Shown: one piece after another, positions 15,491 to 24,241 of the stretch
Layout: every line of letters begins with the position of its first letter
Position numbering within the stretch: position 1 is the stretch's first letter
Source: Pseudomonas sp.
GTDB taxonomy: Bacteria > Pseudomonadota > Gammaproteobacteria > Pseudomonadales > Pseudomonadaceae
Direction of reading: 5' to 3'
Length of the DNA: 64,000 nt
Assembly (NCBI RefSeq): GCF_030690725.1
Contig: NZ_JAUYGD010000044.1
Coordinates: 1-64,000 of the forward strand
Program-made: the position numbers and the translations under genes
The notes under the pieces: model-generated
What the model was told of the DNA's origin: nothing
Databases searched by the model: none
The model's input: the letters and a program-made list of their open reading frames with translations, nothing else

Positions 15491-17587
15491 TCAGAAGTCG
15501 TAATCGACCTTGGCCCACAACGTCCGGCCTGGCTCGTCGATCCGGGTATCGGCAGGGAAGCCGAAACCGGCATCACCGCCCAGGTTGAGGTGCTCGGCGT
15601 ATTGCTTGTCGAGCAGGTTATCCACGCCGGCGCTGAGTTTGACCTGCTTGGTCACACGGTAAGCACCGTTGAGCGAGAGCACGCCAAAGCCGGCGCTGTC
15701 GCTGAAGTCCTGCCCCACCACGTTGCCGCGTCCATCCGCAATGCGGCCCTGGCCATCGACCACCCGCCACAAACCGCCGACGCTCCAGTCGTCACGCTGA
15801 TAGGTCAGGCCCAGGCGTGCTTCCAGAGGCGGCATCTGCGGCAGCGCTTCGCCATCGGAGCTGTTTTTGCCCCAGGCATAAGCCAGGGTGGCATCGGTCT
15901 TCCAGTTGGCACTCAAGTCATACGCCACCCCCAGCTCGCCGCCCATGATGCGCGCATCGATGTTGTCGGCCTGGGTGCTCATGCCGCGGTAGTCGAACAG
16001 GATGTAGTCACGCACCTGACCGACATAGGCCGAGGCCCAGGCCTGTAGGGCGTCGCCCTTGTATTGAATACCGACATCCAGCTGGGTGGTCTTCTCCGGC
16101 TGGATGCCGTCAAAGGCATTGTCCGCACCGGCAGGGCCGTTAAGCCCGGCGGAGAACAGCTCCCAGTAGTCGGGGAAGCGTTGCACATGGCCGATACCGG
16201 CATAGACAGTAGTCGGTGAGCCAGATAGATCATGCTCGTAACGCACAAAGCCGCTCGGCAGGGTGTCGGCGCGGGTTTCGTCCGCCGTCGGGTTGGGCGT
16301 CGGCATGCCCATCATGCTGCTGAAGCTCGGTCGCAAATCCTTGGCCGAGGCGCGATCCAAACGCGCACCGGAGATCAGTCGATCACGCTCGTCCAGACGC
16401 CAGGTGGACTCGGCGAACACGCCGTAGTTGTGCATCAGCGCGTCCTTGTCCCAGGGGAAGCGGTCAGTATCGACGTAGGGCATGCCCATCATGCCGCCGC
16501 TGGAAACGCGCTGGCGGTGCTCGCTGCGCTGGGCATCGACGCCGGTGATCAGTTCGACATCCTCCCACGCCCAGGTGGCAGCCAGACGTGCACCCAGGGT
16601 GCGGCGGTCAACCTGGGCGGCCATCGGGCCGCTCATCATGCTGGTCGGATCGGGCATGCGCAGGCGGAAGTTGTCCATGATGTGGTCGGCGTAGTTGTAG
16701 TAGACCTTGGCCTCGACCTTATCCAGCACGCCACCGAGGTTGCTGCGTTCCACGCGCAGGCCAAGGCTTTCGCGCTGGAACTGGGTGCCGTCCATGCTGC
16801 GGCCGCCGTAGCGCGCCTCGCCATCACCTTTGCCGGCGGTGAGTTCGATCAGGGTGTCGGCATCCGGCGTCCAGCCCAGGGCCACGTCGCCGTTCCATTT
16901 GTCCCAGCGCGAGGGGATGGTGTCGCCGTTTCCGTTCTCGTAATCGTCCGAATGCGAGCGGTTGCCGGTCACCCGCAGGTAGCCCTGCTCGCCGCCCACA
17001 GCGCCATCCAGGGTCTGGTCGAAACGGCCGTTGGAGCCCGCCAGCACGCTGGCATGCAGCCGCGCACCCAGCTCACCGAAACGCTCCGGCTCACGGTCGA
17101 AACGCACCACACCGGCCGAGGCACCTGGGCCCCAAATCACCGTTTGCGGGCCCTTGGTCACGGTCAGCAGGTCAAAGGTTTCCGGCGAGATGTACGAGCT
17201 GGGTGCATCCATCCGCCCTGGGCAGGCACCGAGCATCTGCCCGCCGTCGGTGAGCAGCAACAGCCGTGAACCGAACATGCCGCGCAGCACGGGATCACTG
17301 TTGCTGCCGCCGCTGCGAATCGCGGAGAAACCGGGAATGGTCTTCAGGTAATCGGCGGCGTCACTGGCCGGCACCGGCTGGCGCGGGTCCTTGGGGTCGG
17401 CCACCACAGTCAGTGGCGAGCTTTGCTGCACGGCGGTGACCACCGTTGGCGGCAATTGCAGCGCGTGGTGTTCCGGGTCGTGTTCGGTGGTTTGCGCGGC
17501 ATGCGCCTGAGTGGCCAACAGCAGGCCGACGCACAGTGGCGCCAGACGAAAGGGGGCAGCGCTGATCAAAAGCGAACGAGTAGACAT
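15491..17587 (-). CDS. oprC: TonB-dependent copper receptor OprC
   Basis: Outer-membrane TonB-dependent receptor of 698 residues: signal peptide (about 1-30), plug domain (about 60-165, with LRGMFGSRLLLLTDGG) and 22-strand barrel ending in aromatic F. The copper-site residues described for P. aeruginosa OprC are recognisable: a CxxxM motif (C122-PGR-M126) in the plug and an HxM motif (H302-I-M304) in the barrel. Methionine clusters (MMSGPM, GGMMGMP, SSMMGMP) add further soft-metal ligands. The ATG at 17587 gives the signal peptide; the longer open frame upstream runs into the DUF2946 gene. It follows that gene by 76 bp, and both probably start from the ANR-type promoter near 18090. Confidence 0.93.
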   Translation of the reverse strand: MSTRSLLISAAPFRLAPLCVGLLLATQAHAAQTTEHDPEHHALQLPPTVVTAVQQSSPLTVVADPKDPRQPVPASDAADYLKTIPGFSAIRSGGSNSDPVLRGMFGSRLLLLTDGGQMLGACPGRMDAPSSYISPETFDLLTVTKGPQTVIWGPGASAGVVRFDREPERFGELGARLHASVLAGSNGRFDQTLDGAVGGEQGYLRVTGNRSHSDDYENGNGDTIPSRWDKWNGDVALGWTPDADTLIELTAGKGDGEARYGGRSMDGTQFQRESLGLRVERSNLGGVLDKVEAKVYYNYADHIMDNFRLRMPDPTSMMSGPMAAQVDRRTLGARLAATWAWEDVELITGVDAQRSEHRQRVSSGGMMGMPYVDTDRFPWDKDALMHNYGVFAESTWRLDERDRLISGARLDRASAKDLRPSFSSMMGMPTPNPTADETRADTLPSGFVRYEHDLSGSPTTVYAGIGHVQRFPDYWELFSAGLNGPAGADNAFDGIQPEKTTQLDVGIQYKGDALQAWASAYVGQVRDYILFDYRGMSTQADNIDARIMGGELGVAYDLSANWKTDATLAYAWGKNSSDGEALPQMPPLEARLGLTYQRDDWSVGGLWRVVDGQGRIADGRGNVVGQDFSDSAGFGVLSLNGAYRVTKQVKLSAGVDNLLDKQYAEHLNLGGDAGFGFPADTRIDEPGRTLWAKVDYDF

Positions 17588-17663
17588 GACTATTCCAGAA
17601 TCGAGACAAAACCAGGGAATGGCCAGCACCGCATACGCGGCACCAGCAACAGGGCAATGGCGA

Positions 17664-18035
17664 TCAGGAATAGGCAGGCGGTGCGCGGCTGCGCGAACCG
17701 GGGAAAATAGCTGAGCGGGCAACGCCGCTGCGTACCGGCGCACTATGCCGATCCGCAGGCGCAACGGCCGTCAGGGCTAGCGTTGGACTGGCACAACCGG
17801 TGGCCGGGCTGTTGAGCAACAGGGTGCAATAGCCGCACTTGGCCCACAACGCGTCGTGATCCAGCGGGTTGTCATGGCTACCGACATGCTCCCCGCAGGC
17901 CAGTTCCGTCAGCCAGGCCGGTTCAGCCGGTGCAGTGAGCTGCGACAGCAACGGCCCGACACTGAGCAACAGCATGGCCAACAGGGCCAGCCAGCTTGCG
18001 CGGTAATGGGCAGTAAAGGAGCGATTGCGGGGCAT
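17664..18035 (-). CDS. DUF2946-type cysteine-containing membrane-anchored protein (oprC partner)
   Basis: Protein of 123 residues with one hydrophobic N-terminal helix (WLALLAMLLLSVGPLLS), then a soluble part with LACGEH, a histidine at residue 60 and C67-G-Y-C70. This cysteine/histidine pattern matches DUF2946, a family often found beside copper receptors. The function is unknown, but metal binding at the periplasmic face is likely. The start ATG at 18035 overlaps a possible GTG one codon earlier. The ANR-type box lies 55-68 bp upstream. Confidence 0.75.
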   Translation of the reverse strand: MPRNRSFTAHYRASWLALLAMLLLSVGPLLSQLTAPAEPAWLTELACGEHVGSHDNPLDHDALWAKCGYCTLLLNSPATGCASPTLALTAVAPADRHSAPVRSGVARSAIFPGSRSRAPPAYS

Positions 18036-18061
18036 CACGACAACTCAAGAATCCTGCGCCG

Positions 18062-18067
18062 AGTATG
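18062..18067 (-). promoter_or_regulatory. Candidate -10 element of the DUF2946-oprC operon
   Basis: CATACT on the minus strand. The centre of the ANR-type box (18096.5) is 41.5 bases from the start point this -10 would give, the standard spacing for an FNR/ANR class II promoter. Confidence 0.45.
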
Positions 18068-18089
18068 ACTAACGGCCTAAGCAGGACGG

Positions 18090-18103
18090 CTGATGCAAAT
18101 CAA
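18090..18103 (-). promoter_or_regulatory. ANR/FNR-type box upstream of DUF2946-oprC
   Basis: TTGATTTGCATCAG on the minus strand, against the consensus TTGAT-N4-ATCAA (nine of ten positions). The spacing to the -10 element at 18062 fits activation under oxygen limitation. The site is judged by eye. Confidence 0.6.
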
Positions 18104-18119
18104 TGACGGTGAACATCAC

Positions 18120-18154
18120 CGAACAACAGCAACCCCGCTACAACGCAGCGGGGC
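18120..18154 (-). terminator. Terminator after the PCu(A)C gene
   Basis: Stem CCCCGCT/AGCGGGG (18133-18153) with a seven-base loop. The minus-strand tail TTGCTGTTGTT is T-rich. Confidence 0.7.
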
Positions 18155-18166
18155 TGGGTGCGCAGA

Positions 18167-18649
18167 TTAGTGCGCGTGGCCTTCGCCATGAGTTTTCTCA
18201 CCGGCAGGGGCGTCCTTGTGTACGGCGATTTCCACTTCGACCGCACCGGCTTTTTCGAAGGTCAGGGTCAGCGGGAAGCGCTCACCGTCCTTGGCCTGCT
18301 GCTTCAGGTTGAACAGCATGACGTGGTAACCCATCGGCTCGAATTTCACTTCGCCACCGGCAGGAATAGCCACATTCTGCACCTGCTGCATCTTCATCAG
18401 GCCATCGGCGTGAATATGCTCATGCAGCTCGGCCTTGCCGGCCACCGGGGTGCTGGCGCTGAGCAGGCGATCCGCTTCAGTGCCCTTGTTGTGCACCACG
18501 AAATAAGCGGCCGCCGTCGGCGCTACGGCCGGCATTTCCCGCGACCAGGGGTGTGCGATATGCAGCTCGCCAGCGTTGTATTCGTGGGCACTGGCGAACA
18601 GGCTCGGGCTCAGTAGAGCGGCAATCAGCAGGGTCTTTTTCAGCAGCAT
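18167..18649 (-). CDS. Periplasmic Cu(I) chaperone, PCu(A)C family
   Basis: Protein of 160 residues with a signal peptide (MLLKKTLLIAALLSPSLFASA). It shows the exact family copper motif H76-X10-M87-X21-H109-X-M111 on a cupredoxin-like fold. An extra histidine cluster (HEHIH) and a histidine-rich C-terminus (HGEGHAH) may bind more metal. PCu(A)C proteins carry Cu(I) in the periplasm, for example to cytochrome oxidase. Here it is the last gene of the receptor/PepSY run and could hand on copper brought in by the receptors. The ATG at 18649 gives the signal peptide; GGAGG lies just upstream. Confidence 0.92.
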   Translation of the reverse strand: MLLKKTLLIAALLSPSLFASAHEYNAGELHIAHPWSREMPAVAPTAAAYFVVHNKGTEADRLLSASTPVAGKAELHEHIHADGLMKMQQVQNVAIPAGGEVKFEPMGYHVMLFNLKQQAKDGERFPLTLTFEKAGAVEVEIAVHKDAPAGEKTHGEGHAH

Positions 18650-18738
18650 GGTGTTCCTCCATAAGTGGACTGACTGTCCATAACACGTGTTGTAACGCGA
18701 AGCATTGGCGCGGGCCAGGCCCGCGCCGGTTAATCCAT

Positions 18739-20118
18739 TCAGCCGTTGGCCAGCCGCTGCCCGGCAAGGCGCGACAGCAACAGCCAATCCAGCGCCCAGA
18801 TCAGCAACAGGGATGCGCCCACCAGCGGGAAAGCCGCGCCCAGCAGGCCCATGATCACTATCGCGGTTTTCCAACGTGGCAGGTCGTGGCGCAGTGGCGG
18901 TACGCCGAGCTTGCCGCTCCGTCGGCGTTGCCACCACATGATCAGGCCGCTGATCGCGCTGAGCAGCACCAGCAGGCAAACCGCGAACATCAGCAGCTGG
19001 TTGGCCAGGCCGAACAGCTTGCCTTCATGCAGCATCACCCCGGTTTCCACGGTTTTTGCCACCATGCCGTAATCCTTCCAACGCACATCGGCGAGCACCG
19101 CACCGCTGTACTGATCGATATGCAGGGTCGCGTCATTACGCGGGTCAGCGGCAAACAGGGCGATGCTGTACACCCCGGTTTCACCTTTCGGCAGGGTGAT
19201 GCTGTAACCCGGCTGCACGCCGCGTTCGGCAGCGGTGTCGACCACGTACTGCAGCAGGTTGGCCGGGGCGGCAGGCGTCTCGGCAGTGGCATGGCCGTTA
19301 TGCGCGGCGTGTGGATCGGAGGCCGGCAGTGGTGTGGTTTCCACCGCCCAGGCCACGGTCTGCTGGCTGCTGGTGTTGAGGCTGCCGGTGAGCTTGCCGG
19401 ACTGCGGTACGTCGTCCCACATCGCCGCCGGGAAGTGGTTCCAGGCGCCGGCAAACTGGGCGCCCCAGAAGCCGGTCCAGGTCATGCCGGTGAGCAGCAT
19501 AAACAGCAACAGCAGCGAGCCCCAAAAGCCAGTCACCGCGTGCAGGTCACGCCATAGCAAACGCCCACGGGCACTCAACCTTGGCCACAGCACACCGGCA
19601 CCGGAACGCCCGCGCGGCCACCACAGGTACAAACCGGAGACCACCAACACGATGCCCCAACCGGCGGCCAGTTCGATCAGTCGATCGCCCAGGGTGCCGA
19701 CCATCAGGTCGCCATGCAGCTGGCGGGCGATGGCCTGCAGATTGAGATGCGCATCCTGGCTGCCGAGAATCCTGGCGCTGTAGGGGTCAACAAACACATT
19801 CAGGCTCTGGCCATCAGCCTCCAGCACAAACTGCGCACTGCGCTCGGCGTTTACCGGCGGCAGGTACTGGCTGATGCTCGCCTGCGGATACGCCTGGCGC
19901 ACCAACGCCAACTGCTGATCCGCCGAGATCGCCTGCTCGGCAGGCGTGACCTGCAGCAGCTCGGCATACATCAGTTGGTCAAGTTGCGGCTTGAACAGGT
20001 AGATGATGCCGGTGACCGAGAGCAGGATCAGAAACGGAATCACAAACAGCCCGGCATAGAAATGCCAGCGCCAGGCCAGGTTGTAGAACGAGATGTTCGA
20101 CGTTGTTGGCTTCTGCAT
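18739..20118 (-). CDS. PepSY-associated transmembrane protein, putative metal/siderophore reductase
   Basis: Inner-membrane protein of 459 residues with the PepSY_TM (PiuB/FoxB-like) layout. A first helix follows YNLAWRWHFYAGLFVIPFL, two PepSY domains face the periplasm, and further helices occur around LAAGWGIVLVVSGLYLWWP, LLLLFMLLTGMTW and the C-terminus. Conserved histidines (WHFYAG, QLHGDL, RDLHAVTG, MLHEGK) could bind haem. A histidine-rich loop (PHAAHNGHA) lies between the domains. Such proteins reduce metal-siderophore complexes; here the chaperone and receptors suggest Cu(II) reduction. It lies 46 bp downstream of the next PepSY gene. Confidence 0.8.
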   Translation of the reverse strand: MQKPTTSNISFYNLAWRWHFYAGLFVIPFLILLSVTGIIYLFKPQLDQLMYAELLQVTPAEQAISADQQLALVRQAYPQASISQYLPPVNAERSAQFVLEADGQSLNVFVDPYSARILGSQDAHLNLQAIARQLHGDLMVGTLGDRLIELAAGWGIVLVVSGLYLWWPRGRSGAGVLWPRLSARGRLLWRDLHAVTGFWGSLLLLFMLLTGMTWTGFWGAQFAGAWNHFPAAMWDDVPQSGKLTGSLNTSSQQTVAWAVETTPLPASDPHAAHNGHATAETPAAPANLLQYVVDTAAERGVQPGYSITLPKGETGVYSIALFAADPRNDATLHIDQYSGAVLADVRWKDYGMVAKTVETGVMLHEGKLFGLANQLLMFAVCLLVLLSAISGLIMWWQRRRSGKLGVPPLRHDLPRWKTAIVIMGLLGAAFPLVGASLLLIWALDWLLLSRLAGQRLANG

Positions 20119-20164
20119 AGTCAGCTCCAGGTATGGCCAAAAAGAGTGATGGATCGGCAGCGGC

Positions 20165-21613
20165 TCATCGACGCTGACCCCGGCGTAACAGGCTCAGGCC
20201 CACCAGCGCCAACAGCACATGCGCCAACGCGACGAGGCCCAGCAGCAGGTGCTTGTAGCCATTGCCAAGGCCTGCGAGAAATTCCCACTTGTGCAGGTAG
20301 GCGAAGGTCCAGCCTTCCGCACGGTCGGCATCCTGCACGCGGCTGGCCAGAGCACCGTCCAGCGGGTCGATAAACAGCGCGGTGTTGTGCGCATCGGCAT
20401 AGCTGGCTTTGAATACCGGCAGACGCTTGAAGACGAAGCCGTACTCATGATCGAAGCTGTGCTGCAGCGTAAGCGTCTGCGCCTCACCCAGCCCTAGGGT
20501 CTTGGCGTAATAATCGAGGCGCTGCTGGGCATAACGGCGCGGCGTGTCATTGCCCAGCTCACGGCCCTGAGCATCGAGGTAGTGCAGGCTGGGCATGCTG
20601 GCGAACTGCTGCCCCTGGGCACGCCAGATCGGCTTGCCGTCGAGTTCAAGCAGGCTGAGCATGTACAGTTCTTCACCAGCCAGCAGCCAGTCGGCCGCCG
20701 GTGCCTTATCCAGCTCGGCCACGTTAAAGCTCGGCACAAAGGGCGCCGGCCAGGGCTGCGCACCCTGCTTGTGCAACAGGTGCCAGGCACCGCTGCTGGC
20801 AAAGCTCAGCGTCGCTAAGGCCAGCCCCAATCCCCACCAGCCGTGCAGCCGCCGGTTGAAAGTGCGGGCACGCCGGCGGGCAATAAATAGCGTGATACCG
20901 AACAGCGTCGCCGAGACAATCGACGCCAGCAGCACCAGCATCAGTACTGGCCGTAGCGGCCCCGCCGCATCCAGCCAGCGAAAGCTGTGCATCGTCTGGA
21001 AGAACGCGCTGAACCAAGCCTTGCGCTCATCCACCAGAGTGCCGAGGCGGTCATGGAACAGATCGACATACAGGCGCAACGAGTCATCGCGCTGGGTATC
21101 GACCCGCGCCACCGGCAGCAGGCGGTTGATAAAGGCATATTCGCTGGTAAAGCGCTCGATGCTGCCGGCATAGGCCAGCGGCTCGTCACGGCCCAGGTAA
21201 TGCCGCGCAAGGCTTTCGGCATGAGGGCCGGCCAGCTCGACCGCCTGACCACTGCGTGCATGCCAATAACGCGGCTGCAGCTCGCCGGCCAGACGCGCCT
21301 GGTAATACGGCTCAGCGTCCAGTACCAGCAGGCGCAAGCCCTGCACTTGCGTAACACCCGCAGCGCCGAGCACCTGCGCAGGGCTGCGCAGGTTATCCAG
21401 CGGCAACACCTGCTGCGGTGTGGCCATAGTCTGCGGACGCGGCTGCAGGTAGCCCATCAGCGGGTGCAGCATGCCGCTGCCCGCCCAGCTGAAGATGCCC
21501 AGGCAGGCCAGCAGCGCCAGGCGCTTGTGCCACGGCATCAGCCGTAGCAGGCGCTGGCGCCAGGTCAGGCGCGGCAGCTCGTGCGCTTGCAGCGCCGCCG
21601 TCAAAGCTTCCAC
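20165..21613 (-). CDS. PepSY-domain inner-membrane protein
   Basis: Membrane protein of 482 residues. A helix near residue 30-50 (LALLACLGIFSWAGSGML) is followed by a periplasmic PepSY part, a central helical region (VLMLVLLASIVSATLFGITLFI) and a C-terminal helix pair. It is related to the previous gene but has a different helix layout, so the two may work as a pair. The start is GTG at 21613, which overlaps the end of the receptor gene by 13 bases and argues for translational coupling. The function is probably metal or metallophore reduction, inferred from context. Confidence 0.75.
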   Translation of the reverse strand: MEALTAALQAHELPRLTWRQRLLRLMPWHKRLALLACLGIFSWAGSGMLHPLMGYLQPRPQTMATPQQVLPLDNLRSPAQVLGAAGVTQVQGLRLLVLDAEPYYQARLAGELQPRYWHARSGQAVELAGPHAESLARHYLGRDEPLAYAGSIERFTSEYAFINRLLPVARVDTQRDDSLRLYVDLFHDRLGTLVDERKAWFSAFFQTMHSFRWLDAAGPLRPVLMLVLLASIVSATLFGITLFIARRRARTFNRRLHGWWGLGLALATLSFASSGAWHLLHKQGAQPWPAPFVPSFNVAELDKAPAADWLLAGEELYMLSLLELDGKPIWRAQGQQFASMPSLHYLDAQGRELGNDTPRRYAQQRLDYYAKTLGLGEAQTLTLQHSFDHEYGFVFKRLPVFKASYADAHNTALFIDPLDGALASRVQDADRAEGWTFAYLHKWEFLAGLGNGYKHLLLGLVALAHVLLALVGLSLLRRGQRR

Positions 21614-23646
21614 TCCAGGCCGACATACAGGCTGCGACCGTCACCGGGCATAAACAGCGCGGCATCCTGGCCACGGGCATTGGCGACTACGCCGGTGGTG
21701 GAGATATAGGTCTTGTCGGAGAGGTTGCGCCCTTCGACGAAGAAGCCCAGGCCTTCACGTGGACGATAACCGCCCTTCAAGCCCCAGATTGCATAGGCTT
21801 CGGCATACAGCGATTCGGCATGGTCGGCGGCGTAGTGCACCGGCACCCACTCCACCGTCGGGCCGGCATACCAGCCATTGCGCTGCCACAGCGCCTCACC
21901 CTTGAGGAACTGGCTCGGCACGCCGGCTATGCGGTTGTTGCCGTAGGCCGGGTCGTTGTCGAAGCGGAAGTCATTGAGCAGGTACTGACCGCGCAATACC
22001 ACCTCGCCCAGCTGCCAGGCGCCACCGAACTCGATGCCCTGGTGCACGGTGCGGTCGGCGTTCGTGGTGACCACCTGCGTCGGGTTGAGCGGGTTGACAT
22101 AGCCCAGCAACTCGTCACGAATCTCGCTGCGGTAAACCGCCAGGTCCAAGTCCAGATTGCCCTGGGTGAAGCGCATACCGGCCTCCAGGGTGGTGGCCTT
22201 CTGCGCCTCGTTCTCGGTGACGATGGCGCCCCCGGTCAGCTCGCTGAAGGTCGGCGGCTCATAGCTCTGGCTGAGGTTGGTAAACAGCTGCACGCCGTCG
22301 GCCAGGTCATGGCGCAGGCCGATACGACCGATGCGTGCGCTGTAGCTGCGGTTGAATGATGCATCCTGAAAACCAGTCGGCATGCCAACAAAGTTGAAGC
22401 TGCTTTTCAGCTTGTCATCGATATCGCGCTCGCTGTGCAGCCAGGTCAGGCCGCCGATCAGCGCCCAGTCCTCGGCCAGCGGCACTTCCAGCTCGGTAAA
22501 GGCATTCAGGCTGCGGGCCGTCTGCACCTGGCGGTCCACCAGGTTGCCGCGTTTACCGCGCACGTTGACGTAGTTTTCTGCCTGGTTACGGCCTTGCAGT
22601 GCTTCCACGCCACCGCTCCAGCGCCAGCCATCGCTGTTGTGCCACTTGTGGGTCAGGCGTACCCCGACATCTTCACTGTCGACTTCCAGCACCTGGAAAA
22701 TCGGGTGCCACAGCGATTTCTCGCTGTAGAAGCTCGACAGCTCCAGGCTGTGCCCGCCGTCCAATTGCAGGGTGGTGATATTGCCGATGCGGTTGAGGGT
22801 GAAGTCGCGTTTGTTATCGCCGGTCACCGTGCTCAGTGCAGCCTGCTCAGGGTTACGCCGCAGCTGCGCCTTGGTCAGGCTGCCGGGGATTTCCGAATCG
22901 GTTTCCACGTGGCTGATATAGAAGCGGGTCGACAGTCGCTCGTTGATCCGCCCGCCGATATTGGCGAAGTAGCGCTGGTTCTCCTGGCGCGCGTGATCAC
23001 GGAAACCGTCCTGGGAGTAATCGGAGAAGCTCAGGTAGGCATCCCAATCGCCAAAGTCTTCCGCCACCGCGCCGAAGATGCGCTGGTAATCAAAGCTGCC
23101 GGCCTCGGTGCGCAGCTGCACCTTGGGCGCAGTTTTGCCGGTGGGCGTGACAAAGTTGATCGCCCCGCCCAGGTTGGCGGCGCCGTAGCGCCAAGCGTTG
23201 GCGCCACGCATGACCTCGATATGGTCCAGGGCAATCGGCTCGATGCTCTGGAAGTCGCCACTGCCATCAGCCAGGTTCAGCGGCGCGCCGTCCTGCATCA
23301 GCAGAATGCCGCGCTGGTGGAAAGTGCGCTGCAAGCCAGAGCCACGGATCGACAGGCGCGATTCCTCGGCACCGGAACGCGACTGGATATACACGCCCGT
23401 GGCCTGGCCCAGGGCATCCTGCGGCGAACTGGCGCGGCCGGTCTTATAGGTTTCGCCATCGACCACGCTGGCACCACCGGGAATCCGCGCAAACTCGGCG
23501 CGCTTCTCGGCAATGCTCGGTGCAGTCGCATCCCCATGCTGCTGACCGATCACGGTGCTGTCTTCTAGTTTGAGATGCTCGGCATAGGCGGAACTGGCCA
23601 GGCTGATGCTGACGGCCAGCAGGCTGAATACGGATATCTGACGCAT
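21601..23646 (-). CDS. TonB-dependent receptor of the copper locus
   Basis: Outer-membrane receptor of 681 residues: signal peptide (MRQISVFSLLAVSISLASSAYA), TonB-box-like STVIGQQ, plug with SIRGSGLQ and VMRGANAWRYGAANLGGAINF, and a barrel ending in EWKL. No N-terminal signalling (STN) domain is present. No CxxxM motif like that in OprC was seen. The ligand is unknown. The overlap with PepSY genes and the PCu(A)C gene suggests copper, perhaps a copper chelate; a ferric siderophore is the main alternative because PepSY reductases also serve iron. The ATG at 23646 is preferred over a TTG four codons upstream. Confidence 0.85.
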   Translation of the reverse strand: MRQISVFSLLAVSISLASSAYAEHLKLEDSTVIGQQHGDATAPSIAEKRAEFARIPGGASVVDGETYKTGRASSPQDALGQATGVYIQSRSGAEESRLSIRGSGLQRTFHQRGILLMQDGAPLNLADGSGDFQSIEPIALDHIEVMRGANAWRYGAANLGGAINFVTPTGKTAPKVQLRTEAGSFDYQRIFGAVAEDFGDWDAYLSFSDYSQDGFRDHARQENQRYFANIGGRINERLSTRFYISHVETDSEIPGSLTKAQLRRNPEQAALSTVTGDNKRDFTLNRIGNITTLQLDGGHSLELSSFYSEKSLWHPIFQVLEVDSEDVGVRLTHKWHNSDGWRWSGGVEALQGRNQAENYVNVRGKRGNLVDRQVQTARSLNAFTELEVPLAEDWALIGGLTWLHSERDIDDKLKSSFNFVGMPTGFQDASFNRSYSARIGRIGLRHDLADGVQLFTNLSQSYEPPTFSELTGGAIVTENEAQKATTLEAGMRFTQGNLDLDLAVYRSEIRDELLGYVNPLNPTQVVTTNADRTVHQGIEFGGAWQLGEVVLRGQYLLNDFRFDNDPAYGNNRIAGVPSQFLKGEALWQRNGWYAGPTVEWVPVHYAADHAESLYAEAYAIWGLKGGYRPREGLGFFVEGRNLSDKTYISTTGVVANARGQDAALFMPGDGRSLYVGLEWKL

Positions 23647-23772
23647 GAACTTCCCCAACTTCGGCCTATCGGGTGCTACCTAAATGCAGGCTTTGGGCAC
23701 CGACAAGCGCAGTTTCTTATCTGGTCTCAAGTAATAAGCGCGGCAAGCAAATGCGGCCGCAGCAAAGGCAAC

Positions 23773-24159
23773 TCAAGCCAGAACGGGGGATGCGCGGGGA
23801 TTGGCCGAAGGCCAGAGATAGCGGACAGGTCGCGGGGTAAAGAAGAAGGTCAGCAGTGGCGCGCGGCTGGGGGTCAGCAAGCCCAGCAGGCCGAAGAACG
23901 CCGCGAGAATGATCGCGCTGAACATGGAACTCAGGGAACAACCGGAGCCGGTGGCGGGATTGGGCGCAACAACGCCGGAGCCATCCAGATCCGCGCCCGC
24001 ACCGAAGTTGCCTTCGAACGAGCAGTACTGGCTGCTCAAGCCGCTGAGCTGCAGGCCAGCCATCTGCCCGTGACCGATACTGCAGGCGAACGCACTGAAC
24101 AGAACGCTGAAATACAGCATCCAGGCCAGCAGGCGACGGTCAGTACGGGTCATTTTCAT
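23773..24159 (-). CDS. DUF2946-like small membrane protein (partner of second receptor)
   Basis: Protein of about 128 residues. A hydrophobic N-terminal helix (LLAWMLYFSVLFSAFACSIGHG) is followed by cysteines at 26, 46 and 74 and a second hydrophobic helix (AIILAAFFGLLGLLTPS). Length, topology and cysteine/histidine content resemble the DUF2946 protein before oprC. It stands in the same relative place, 126 bp before a TonB receptor gene. The exact start is uncertain: ATG at 24159, with others at 24153 and 24177. Confidence 0.65.
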   Translation of the reverse strand: MKMTRTDRRLLAWMLYFSVLFSAFACSIGHGQMAGLQLSGLSSQYCSFEGNFGAGADLDGSGVVAPNPATGSGCSLSSMFSAIILAAFFGLLGLLTPSRAPLLTFFFTPRPVRYLWPSANPRASPVLA

Positions 24160-24214
24160 GGGGCGCGACTCTAGCATTGCTCCGGGGCGCATATGACACA
24201 GCGGCACTGCGATG

Positions 24215-24241
24215 GATTGCCGCAGCGCGCTGGCGGCAATC
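24215..24241 (-). repeat. Perfect inverted repeat next to the LysR stop codon
   Basis: Arms GATTGCCGC (24215-24223) and GCGGCAATC (24233-24241) directly follow the stop of the LysR gene. It may act as a terminator, although no T tract follows. Confidence 0.45.
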
